This document shows, piece by piece, positions 20,836 to 26,691 of a stretch of 28,674 nt of DNA. Positions within the stretch are counted from its first letter, which is position 1, and the number at the start of each line of letters is the position of its first letter. The stretch covers positions 1 to 28,674 of the IMG/VR virus record IMGVR_UViG_3300017963_000643; one strand, 5' to 3'. This stretch comes from a virus. A program made the translations under genes and the position numbers. The notes under the pieces were generated by a model, which saw only the letters and a program-made list of their open reading frames with translations, ran no database searches and was not told the DNA's origin.

Positions 20836-21359
20836 GATTCCTCCGGGTACTTCTTGCCGGTTCCTTGGCAGGTTGGGCATGGCCTGAAAATATATTCCGA
20901 CTTCCCGCCCGAGCTACAGGTCGCCCAACCGTAGCCATCCTCTTTGTGCAAGCAATCCTTCTTGGCAAAGAGTTCACAGCGAGGCACCCCGGTTTGGGGA
21001 TCCTCGTAGCATGGGTGTCGATGCTCAGATTTTATTCCATCGCCGCCCACACCACAGCATATGGAGCAGGGCACCTCCCCCTTGACCCTTGCGAGTTCTG
21101 ATCGGAGCTTGTCTATTTCGTTGTTGCGAATCTCCAGTGCATCCCATAACTCCTTGACGGCAACCTCTTGTTGGCTTGCATATATTCCAGATGCAAATTT
21201 CTGATAATCCATTTCTCTATACGCATCCCTCAGTACCCGGAAGGCTCTGCGCTCTTTGCACTCCAGGCTAGATGCCGGTCTTGACTCAAACCAACGCGTT
21301 TTGCACCTGCGTTCACTCCGATCCCACCACGGGCAATCACCGCATGTCTTGGTTGCCAT
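20832..21359 (-). CDS. Cys-rich multi-zinc protein between the two paralogs
   Basis: 175 residues starting directly after the neighbour's TAG. It begins MATKTCGDCPWWDRSERRCK, a metal-binding start seen in many phage proteins. The middle is a coiled coil (NNEIDKLRSELARVKGE). Then come CSICCGVGGDG, HPCYED, RCELFAKKDC and PCPTCQGTGKKYP, the last a DnaJ-like CxxCxGxG zinc finger. Several zinc ions are expected. Role unknown; RNA, DNA or protein contact are all possible. Confidence 0.68.
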   Translation of the reverse strand: MATKTCGDCPWWDRSERRCKTRWFESRPASSLECKERRAFRVLRDAYREMDYQKFASGIYASQQEVAVKELWDALEIRNNEIDKLRSELARVKGEVPCSICCGVGGDGIKSEHRHPCYEDPQTGVPRCELFAKKDCLHKEDGYGWATCSSGGKSEYIFRPCPTCQGTGKKYPEES

Positions 21360-21566
21360 CTAGTCCTCGCTGTCTGCATTCTGTGATTCGTATTCATTAC
21401 GAAGCACATCGTAGATTTCACACGCGATTCTTTCTGCCCGGCCAAGCGTAGTAGTGGCTGGTAGACACACCCAAACAAGCTCGTTGATCTTCTCTTTGGT
21501 GTAGTCTGGCATGTTGTAATGACAGTCTGTGCTCTGTAGCATTTGAACATCTCTTGAATCTTTCAT
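21360..21566 (-). CDS. Small protein, paralog of the gene at 20614
   Basis: 68 residues; SD AGGAGGGTTGAGGG. It reads MKDSRDVQMLQSTDCHYNMP at the start, then KINELVWVCLPATTTLGRAE and a Glu/Asp-rich tail. It shares the IN-x-L-x-W-x-x-LP-x-x-TTL-x-RAE pattern with the gene at 20614. It is the first gene after the terminase, 40 nt away, and starts the lower-GC accessory run. Confidence 0.65.
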   Translation of the reverse strand: MKDSRDVQMLQSTDCHYNMPDYTKEKINELVWVCLPATTTLGRAERIACEIYDVLRNEYESQNADSED

Positions 21567-21606
21567 CCCTCAACCCTCCTGAAAAGAGATCACCCACACC
21601 CAGGGG

Positions 21607-23742
21607 CTACCCATTCCTTTCCTCCTCTTCCTTCTTCATGATCTCATACAGCCTCTCCAGATTGCCGGACTTCAGCAACTCTCCCTTCCTGTACTCCCTC
21701 TCGCCTTTGCTCTCCTCGGGATCCCCGCGACCGGACGCGAACTGCCCGGTCTCCAGGGACTGCTGCGCGTAGGTCTCCGCCAAGAACACCGCCCGTGCGA
21801 GCGCGTCACTGGCGTCCTTCCCGTAGGGGCCCTTTATAATCTTCTCCACCGGCTGGCCGTTCCTGACCGTGCCGTCGTTGAACCTCTGCAGTCCGGCCAG
21901 CTGTTCCTCCATCGGGGGGTAAGGGTACGCACTGATCCTACGCTCGGTGTACGCCCTCTTGGTCCACTCGTACGGAACCACGCTGGTGTCCGTGCTCACG
22001 ATCTCCCAGTCGAACCCCATCTTCTCCAAGGGCTGCGACAGGCTCACCCGCTCGAATGTGTCGAAGCCCACACGGTCGACGGAGAACCCCATGTCCCGGA
22101 ACACATTGACCAGATCCAACAGCGCGTCGTACGGGACCTCCCCTCCTGGGGGCGGACGGATCAGCAGGGCCAGGTCCACCCACAGCCTGGGCACCAACTC
22201 CCTGACAGCCTCCTTATTCTCATCCACCGCCGCTATCTTACCCATGCGCAACCGCTCCACGAACCCGTCCACCCCCACCACGCAGAACCCGGAGGCCGCC
22301 CCGCTGATGCTCGTGTCTATCCCGATGTACCTGGGCATATCCGGTTTGCGGATCGGCCTCCACTCTCCCTCCGGCTCCTTGGGATCCACCGGCCTGGCCA
22401 GCCTGTCCTTTATCAGGAACACACCGTCGTGGAAGTCGGTGGTCTCCTCGGTGTAAGGGTGCAGACAAACCTCCCGCGGAACCATAGGCGGGTTCGCAGT
22501 GCGATGACAGTCCACTATCACCGACTTGTCGTCGAACAGCATGTTGGTCCCCTCGGTAGGCAGGCCGATCACCTGCCGTATAAACATCAGGGTGTCCGCA
22601 GTCGCCTTGTCTACCCACATACCACCGGCCCGGGGACACTCCACCACCCGCTGAATCTCCTGTGGATCCGCCCCTGACGCCTCCATTAGGCGACCGTTCT
22701 TGGCGATCTCCTCGGCCACCTGCCGGTCCTCTATAACCTGGGCGGACTGAGTCCTGGTGGGAAGCACCACCCAAAACACGTCGTCCATGTCGTACTCGTC
22801 CAGCTTAGTCTCCCACTCACTGTGCGCGTACACCTTGGCCCGACATCTGCCGGTATCCACGTCGGGGATGGTGAGCCCCTTCTTCTCCACCTCCGTCGCC
22901 CGCTTCTCGGTGAAGCTATTGGGGACGGTCTCCCGACACAGCACCACCACCTTGCACGGGAGCGGCATTATACCCCCTTCATCCTTGACCAGGTACCTGG
23001 TCATCATCCTGGTGGTCGCGCTGTCATACACAGTCTGCGCCTCGTCGTACCTCACCTGGCCCGGATCGGAGCGTTTGCTCTTGTCCACCACGTCGTACAG
23101 GTTGGCCTCGTCCAGAACCACAAAAATCAGGTTTTCGGACTCCGCCGCCGTCTTGCTGGCTCCCGCAAACCTGACGAACACGTTCTTGGGCAGCCGTATC
23201 TCGTTGACCAGCCGAACAGGGTCCTCCATCGGGAAGTCCTGCTGGTTCATGAAGTACGGCGCAGACATCATCATCTGCTTCAGCTCACGGAAGTACGCCG
23301 CCTTGGCCTTTTCCTTGGTTACATTCAAGGACATGTACAGAATCTGCGCGGTGGTGGCCATCTTGCGAAACGCCTTCTGGGGAGTCCCGTAGCAGCCGAT
23401 CAGGTGGATGCTGTACATCTCGACTGCGGCCGTAAGATACGTTTTTCCCCAACCAATGCTACCGCGCAGTATCAACTCGAATACCCGCTGCTCGTACACC
23501 TCGCAGAAGTGATCCTTTATCAGGTCGTATGCGTCATCGGCCAGGTGACCACAGAAGTACGGGTTGTCGATCCACTCACGAGGAGACAGGGGCGTCCGGT
23601 CCTCCCTGGCGCGTTCCTCCGCCTCCCTCTGCTGCTGAACAGTGGCCAGCTTGACGGACCGATGCCGGTCCTCCCGAATCTTCAACAGGTTCAGGTGGTC
23701 GTCTTCACCAATCACCTTCCGGAACGCTTCCCAGTCAGCCAC
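21607..23742 (-). CDS. Terminase large subunit
   Basis: 711 residues from GTG 23742. It is the packaging motor: an ATPase that pumps DNA through the portal and a nuclease that cuts the concatemer. The Walker A is GSIGWGKT (94-101, K100 and T101) and the Walker B is FVVLDEAN (D211, E212). The C-terminal RNase H-like nuclease shows IGIDTSISG (D476), GFDTFE (D561) and GKDASDALA (D643 or D646). A region of about 190 residues between the domains (about 275-465) is longer than in small terminases. The N-terminus is charged and helical. No obvious small terminase is next to it; the 57-residue membrane gene just upstream overlaps its start by 8 nt. It is followed by accessory genes rather than the portal, which is less usual. 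Confidence 0.9.
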   Translation of the reverse strand: MADWEAFRKVIGEDDHLNLLKIREDRHRSVKLATVQQQREAEERAREDRTPLSPREWIDNPYFCGHLADDAYDLIKDHFCEVYEQRVFELILRGSIGWGKTYLTAAVEMYSIHLIGCYGTPQKAFRKMATTAQILYMSLNVTKEKAKAAYFRELKQMMMSAPYFMNQQDFPMEDPVRLVNEIRLPKNVFVRFAGASKTAAESENLIFVVLDEANLYDVVDKSKRSDPGQVRYDEAQTVYDSATTRMMTRYLVKDEGGIMPLPCKVVVLCRETVPNSFTEKRATEVEKKGLTIPDVDTGRCRAKVYAHSEWETKLDEYDMDDVFWVVLPTRTQSAQVIEDRQVAEEIAKNGRLMEASGADPQEIQRVVECPRAGGMWVDKATADTLMFIRQVIGLPTEGTNMLFDDKSVIVDCHRTANPPMVPREVCLHPYTEETTDFHDGVFLIKDRLARPVDPKEPEGEWRPIRKPDMPRYIGIDTSISGAASGFCVVGVDGFVERLRMGKIAAVDENKEAVRELVPRLWVDLALLIRPPPGGEVPYDALLDLVNVFRDMGFSVDRVGFDTFERVSLSQPLEKMGFDWEIVSTDTSVVPYEWTKRAYTERRISAYPYPPMEEQLAGLQRFNDGTVRNGQPVEKIIKGPYGKDASDALARAVFLAETYAQQSLETGQFASGRGDPEESKGEREYRKGELLKSGNLERLYEIMKKEEEERNG

Positions 23743-23908
23743 TCGTTCTACCCCCGTGTTTTCCGAATGTCCATCCTATCACCCACCCAGTCGTCCCTCC
23801 CAATAACGGCCAAGTCCACGACGGTAAGCCCACATAGTATCCGAACACCACGATGCCAAAACCTGCCAACAGTCCGACACCAACAGCCCATATAAAAAAT
23901 CTGATCAC
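23735..23908 (-). CDS. 57-residue protein with two membrane helices (GTG start)
   Basis: From GTG 23908 with SD GAAGGAG. (M)IRFFIWAVGVGLLAGFGIVV and WPLLGGTTGWVIGW are two hydrophobic segments, so an inner-membrane protein is likely. Not recognised. Phage two-helix proteins near packaging or lysis genes can be holins or unrelated; with no lysis enzyme nearby I do not call it a holin. Confidence 0.55.
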   Translation of the reverse strand: MIRFFIWAVGVGLLAGFGIVVFGYYVGLPSWTWPLLGGTTGWVIGWTFGKHGGRTSG

Positions 23909-23927
23909 TCGATCTCCTTCAGGTACT
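23909..23927. repeat. 19-bp duplicated start/stop junction, copy 1
   Basis: TCGATCTCCTTCAGGTACT, identical to 24135-24153. It contains the SD for the gene at 23735. Confidence 0.7.
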
Positions 23928-24134
23928 CGTAGGGATCGACCTTCCACTCCTCAATCGGCACCACTCACCACAGCACTTGCACCGGACCCAGGCCGGCCGG
24001 TGAGACATGGTCACGTCCTTGCGCTCGTGTTTGCCAGGGGGTTTGTCGTTGCACAGATGACAGACCTTGTCGCCCTTGTTGCCTTGGAACGTCATCCGAC
24101 AGTAGATGCAGTTGCATCGATACTTGCTGCTCAT
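23919..24134 (-). CDS. Small double zinc-ribbon protein
   Basis: 71 residues; SD GAAGGAG, ATGA overlap. Cys at 7, 9, 12 (CNCIYC), then VCHLC, and in the second half CKCCGEWC, so two zinc sites are likely. It starts MSSKYRCNCIYCRMTFQGNK. Its 3' end runs into one copy of the duplicated 19-bp junction, so its last residues may have been set by that duplication. Function unknown. Confidence 0.62.
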   Translation of the reverse strand: MSSKYRCNCIYCRMTFQGNKGDKVCHLCNDKPPGKHERKDVTMSHRPAWVRCKCCGEWCRLRSGRSIPTST

Positions 24135-24364
24135 TCGATCTCCTTCAGGTACTTCTCGACCAGCGCCAAGATGTCCTCCATCATTTCGTGCTTCGACTCG
24201 GGCGGTGTGTAGAAATACCGCTCCAGGACACTCCGGACCCGCCGCAGCATCCTGACGTGCTCCATCGACCTCGACACCTCGGCCTTGTGCATGACCTTCA
24301 GTGCGTCCCGCTCCTCAATACATTCGGGCATGACGCACTTGATCCCACTGTGCTTGACCGTCAT
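24131..24364 (-). CDS. Small helical protein
   Basis: 77 residues from ATG 24364, which forms TGATG with the upstream stop; an ATG 15 nt further up is the alternative. It starts MTVKHSGIKCVMPECIEERD, with Cys 10 and Cys 15, then two helices (VRMLRRVRSVLERYF and HEMMEDILALVEKYLKEI). Not recognised. Confidence 0.55.
   Translation of the reverse strand: MTVKHSGIKCVMPECIEERDALKVMHKAEVSRSMEHVRMLRRVRSVLERYFYTPPESKHEMMEDILALVEKYLKEIE
24135..24153. repeat. 19-bp duplicated start/stop junction, copy 2
   Basis: TCGATCTCCTTCAGGTACT, identical to 23909-23927. Here it encodes the end of the 77-residue protein (KYLKEIE) and provides the SD for the zinc-ribbon gene. Confidence 0.7.
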
Positions 24365-24462
24365 CAGTTCACCAGCCATTGGATCAGGAAGCCCAGACCC
24401 GCGAACGCTGCGGCGATGCCGACGACGAGCCAGAAGGTCCTCCAGTTCTTGACGACGCTCAT
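24364..24462 (-). CDS. 32-residue single-helix membrane protein
   Basis: ATG 24462, GGGGAAGAG as a modest SD. MSVVKNWRTFWLVVGIAAAF, then AGLGFLIQWLVN: basic N-terminus and one membrane helix. Its stop is coupled to the next start as TGATG. Tiny membrane proteins are common in phage accessory regions; function unknown. Confidence 0.5.
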   Translation of the reverse strand: MSVVKNWRTFWLVVGIAAAFAGLGFLIQWLVN

Positions 24463-24464
24463 GG

Positions 24465-24575
24465 CTACCACTCTTCCCCGAATATGGCCGACTCTACTAT
24501 CCACATCGGTAACATTCCACCACCTCCCATCTGGTAAAACGCCACACAAATCGGCATCTGCTTTTCGCCACTCAT
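24465..24575 (-). CDS. 36-residue small protein
   Basis: ATG 24575 overlaps the preceding TGA as ATGA. MSGEKQMPICVAFYQMGGGG, then MLPMWIVESAIFGEEW. The end EEW-TAG-cc-ATGA matches the DWEW-TAG-cc-ATGA junction at 26689. Tiny and without a known family, so only the coupling supports it. Confidence 0.45.
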   Translation of the reverse strand: MSGEKQMPICVAFYQMGGGGMLPMWIVESAIFGEEW

Positions 24576-24778
24576 GTCTTCAGAACCAAGCCCATCTCGT
24601 TCTTGATGCCCCGGCCGTTGCAGGTCAGCTCGATGGCGACTATCCGCTGCGGCCTCTCGGTAAGGCTGGTCGTGATCACGTCGCCCACGATCAGGTGCGG
24701 GTTGCGGTCCCGGTCGGCCACGTACACATCACCCCTGCCACTGACCCTCACATGATATTTGCAGATGACGTGATTCAC
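24572..24778 (-). CDS. Small beta-rich protein (GTG start)
   Basis: 68 residues from GTG 24778, overlapping the upstream TGA as GTGA. (M)NHVICKYHVRVSGRGDVYVA, then HLIVGDVITTSL and QRIVAIELTCNGRG: a small beta barrel is likely. Not recognised. Confidence 0.55.
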   Translation of the reverse strand: MNHVICKYHVRVSGRGDVYVADRDRNPHLIVGDVITTSLTERPQRIVAIELTCNGRGIKNEMGLVLKT

Positions 24779-25032
24779 TTCACCGGGCTCTCCAGCGCCC
24801 GCCTGGCCACCGCGCCCCGGTCCCTCTGTATCTTGCCGGTGACCAGCTCCTCCGTCAGCAGGTTGATCGTGATCTGGTAGTCTGCCGGGTCGGTGTAGAA
24901 CGTCAACGCAGTCCTCAGACGGACCACCTCACACGTCCAACACAACCCATTCGGGATATTCCCTACACCGGGGATCACCGCCCGGTTGTGGTCGTTCAAC
25001 TCGCAGCCGCACACTTCACATTCGGTTCCCAT
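24775..25032 (-). CDS. Small zinc-type protein
   Basis: 85 residues; SD GGGAGGATG. MGTECEVCGCELNDHNRAVI begins with CEVCGC, and GLCWTCEVVRLR supplies the second CxxC, so one zinc is likely. The rest is helical. It overlaps the preceding gene by 17 nt. Function unknown. Confidence 0.6.
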   Translation of the reverse strand: MGTECEVCGCELNDHNRAVIPGVGNIPNGLCWTCEVVRLRTALTFYTDPADYQITINLLTEELVTGKIQRDRGAVARRALESPVK

Positions 25033-25222
25033 GAGAACATCCTCCCAACGTGGTACAGAACTGACAATCCTTGCAAGCCAACTTCAAGATTTCCTGCTTG
25101 CAGTCCAGCCCGTGATACTCCTTCAGGTCGGCAATCGCTTCATCGGTAGTCGTCGCGCACACCTTGCCACCAGCACTGACCAATTCGTGCGTGTGACCCT
25201 TGCGCCTCCACTGCCTTTCCAT
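25016..25222 (-). CDS. Small Cys protein, paralog of the gene at 26032
   Basis: 68 residues from ATG 25222 (SD GAGGAGG; TGATG overlap). MERQWRRKGHTHELVSAGGK, then VCATTTDEAIADLKEY and LACKDCQFC. It shares W-x-R, ELVS, G-x-VCA, DEA, D and Y, and AC-x-x-C with the 81-residue protein at 26032..26277, so the pair is homologous. One zinc site is likely. Function unknown. Confidence 0.62.
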   Translation of the reverse strand: MERQWRRKGHTHELVSAGGKVCATTTDEAIADLKEYHGLDCKQEILKLACKDCQFCTTLGGCSHGNRM

Positions 25223-25401
25223 CAATCCTCCTCAGCCAGCACAATCTTGATGCCTTCCCGGATTCCGTTGATGGTCTGTCGCCGGATACTCGGTTCTCTT
25301 ACTGTGCACAAGTCACCCAGCTTCTCGTTCACCTTCTCCAGCACGCCCTCCAGCCGCTCGACCCTCGGGTGCTTCTCCTCCACGTCGGACACCTCGAACA
25401 T
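25222..25401 (-). CDS. 59-residue helical protein
   Basis: ATG 25401 with SD GGAGGCACC; stop overlapping the next ATG. MFEVSDVEEKHPRVERLEGV, then LEKVNEKLGDLC and IREGIKIVLAEED: two charged helices. Nearly all third codon positions in the first half are G or C, which marks this frame as real where it overlaps the end of the preceding frame by 89 nt. Confidence 0.62.
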   Translation of the reverse strand: MFEVSDVEEKHPRVERLEGVLEKVNEKLGDLCTVREPSIRRQTINGIREGIKIVLAEED

Positions 25402-25654
25402 GATGGTGCCTCCATGGCAACTTCACCGTGTACACGCGCTCGCAATACAACTCGACCGTCCGTAGGTCGTGCGTTATGGTTTGAACCCCATACCGGACGC
25501 CGAGGACCTTATAGTGACGCTGCTCGTTCCTCTTCATCAGCGTCACCACCTCGCCTATCCGTGGAACCACGTCGGTCTCGAACCGCTCCACCTCCTCCGC
25601 CTCGCCCCACCGCCCGGACTCCTCGCTCTCCTCATAAATGGTCACGTTCACCAT
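25313..25654 (-). CDS. Small hypothetical protein with a doubtful C-terminus
   Basis: Up to 113 residues from ATG 25654. The first 80 residues look real: MVNVTIYEESEESGRWGEAE, then RIGEVVTLMKRNEQRHYKVL and DLRTVELYCERVYTVKLPW. The last 30 (Gly/Arg/Ala-rich) are the shadow of the next gene and may only be read because no stop intervenes. Start is coupled as TGATG. Function unknown. Confidence 0.55.
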   Translation of the reverse strand: MVNVTIYEESEESGRWGEAEEVERFETDVVPRIGEVVTLMKRNEQRHYKVLGVRYGVQTITHDLRTVELYCERVYTVKLPWRHHHVRGVRRGGEAPEGRAAGGRAGEGEREAG

Positions 25655-25754
25655 CAGTCCCTCCTGCTGGCCCGCTCGGCCAGCCCGAACACGATCACCA
25701 CAGCGCCGCGCCTCCCAGGATGTTCAACAGCAGCTTCCACTCGTCGGCGGTCAT
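25654..25754 (-). pseudogene. Short single-helix membrane protein with a one-base shift
   Basis: From ATG 25754 (ATGA overlap) the frame reads MTADEWKLLLNILGGAALW and stops. One base back, the second frame reads AVVIVFGLAERASRRD and stops exactly at the next start (TGATG). Joined, they give a 33-residue membrane protein with a coherent hydrophobic helix. So one base seems missing near 25705, or two mini-frames exist, or a -1 shift occurs. No classical slippery sequence is visible. Confidence 0.45.
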
Positions 25755-26035
25755 CGTCTGAACCACCTGCGCCACCACGGCAGGCGTCTGAACCTCCACT
25801 CGGCCGGAATCACCTCGCAGAACAACCAACCGCCCAGCGACGACGGAGGCAACGGCCTCAACCCCAACCCGTCCAGCACGACGCCCTCAAGCTCTGCCGC
25901 GACGCTCACCGCCAGGAGCATCACCAGGTCCTCGCTGATCCAAGTCTCCAGCGATGCCTCCTCGACCGTCCACTTGGCGACGAGCCTGCGCCGGGTGGAT
26001 GCTATCTGCCCGACCTTCACGTTCAGGGCGGTCAT
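25751..26035 (-). CDS. Small hypothetical protein
   Basis: 94 residues, ATGA overlap with the preceding stop. MTALNVKVGQIASTRRRLVA, then a helix with LETWISEDLVMLLAVSVAAE and a C-terminus rich in Trp and Arg (RFRRLPWWRRWFRR). The ending may contact membrane or nucleic acid. Not recognised. Confidence 0.55.
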   Translation of the reverse strand: MTALNVKVGQIASTRRRLVAKWTVEEASLETWISEDLVMLLAVSVAAELEGVVLDGLGLRPLPPSSLGGWLFCEVIPAEWRFRRLPWWRRWFRR

Positions 26036-26277
26036 CGCCGCATCACCCGGTCAGTGCAGCCGTCCCGGCCGAACGGATTCTTAAAATTGTACCGACACCG
26101 ACGACAGGCCTTCTTCTCGACGTGCTCCTTGGCCTGCTCCGCCACACCCTCGTACTTCCGCGAGTCCATCACCGCCTCGTCCGCTACCCAAGCGCACACC
26201 CTTCCCACCCGACTGACCAGCTCCCACTGGTTCTTGTCGTCGTTGCGCTTCCACTTCTTCTCGAATTCGGCGGTCAT
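26032..26277 (-). CDS. Small Cys protein, paralog of the gene at 25016
   Basis: 81 residues from ATG 26277 (ATGA overlap; the frame is open further up inside the neighbour). MTAEFEKKWKRNDDKNQWEL, VSRVGRVCAWVADEA, then ACRRCRYNF and a final Cys. Homologous to the 68-residue protein at 25016 by the shared ELVS, VCA, DEA and AC-x-x-C positions. One zinc is likely. Confidence 0.6.
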   Translation of the reverse strand: MTAEFEKKWKRNDDKNQWELVSRVGRVCAWVADEAVMDSRKYEGVAEQAKEHVEKKACRRCRYNFKNPFGRDGCTDRVMRR

Positions 26278-26462
26278 CTCAGTCTCGTCACGGTTATCTG
26301 AATGAGCGGACACCACTCAGGGAACTCGTCGTCGGTCACGATGCTTCTCATGTCCAACCCAGGATAGCTGCACTCGTCATGATAGACCACATCGTCGTAA
26401 TGCCTGAACGGGCAGTCCATGCACCGCTTGACAATAACCTGGGGTGTTGCTTCCTCGTTCAT
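26274..26462 (-). CDS. Small phage protein with CMDCPF/WCPL motifs
   Basis: 62 residues. MNEEATPQVIVKRCMDCPFR, ECSYPGLDM, then FPEWCPLIQITV. The CxxCPF...C...P...WCPL layout recurs in small phage proteins I know, of unknown function; four Cys should bind one zinc. ATGA overlap on both sides. Confidence 0.68.
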   Translation of the reverse strand: MNEEATPQVIVKRCMDCPFRHYDDVVYHDECSYPGLDMRSIVTDDEFPEWCPLIQITVTRLR

Positions 26463-26689
26463 CTCTCCATCCTGGCGATCAGGTCTTCCATCTTCACGAT
26501 CAGCCGCATCTGGTCGGTGGACAGCACCCTGACCTCGGCGTCCACGTTCGTGAGGTCGGCGTTCTTCAGGTCCGCAGCCCTCAACGTTGGATTGCCGGTC
26601 TCGATGTAGCAGATCCGCATGTACAACCCCAACACCATCAACTCCACCTCACTCCTGGTGAACAGAAGCTCAACGGTCCGGTCAGTCAT
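26459..26689 (-). CDS. Small hypothetical protein
   Basis: 76 residues from ATG 26689, two nt after the TAG of the 518-residue gene. MTDRTVELLFTRSEVELMVL, then GLYMRICYIETGNPTLRAAD and a helix ending DLIARMER. Mostly helical. Not recognised. The frame is open further up only because it lies opposite the biased codons of the neighbour. Confidence 0.55.
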   Translation of the reverse strand: MTDRTVELLFTRSEVELMVLGLYMRICYIETGNPTLRAADLKNADLTNVDAEVRVLSTDQMRLIVKMEDLIARMER

Positions 26690-26691
26690 GG

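Noticed and set aside
23735-23908. Holin call for the two-helix protein
   Set aside because: Only the helices support it; no endolysin or other lysis gene is nearby.
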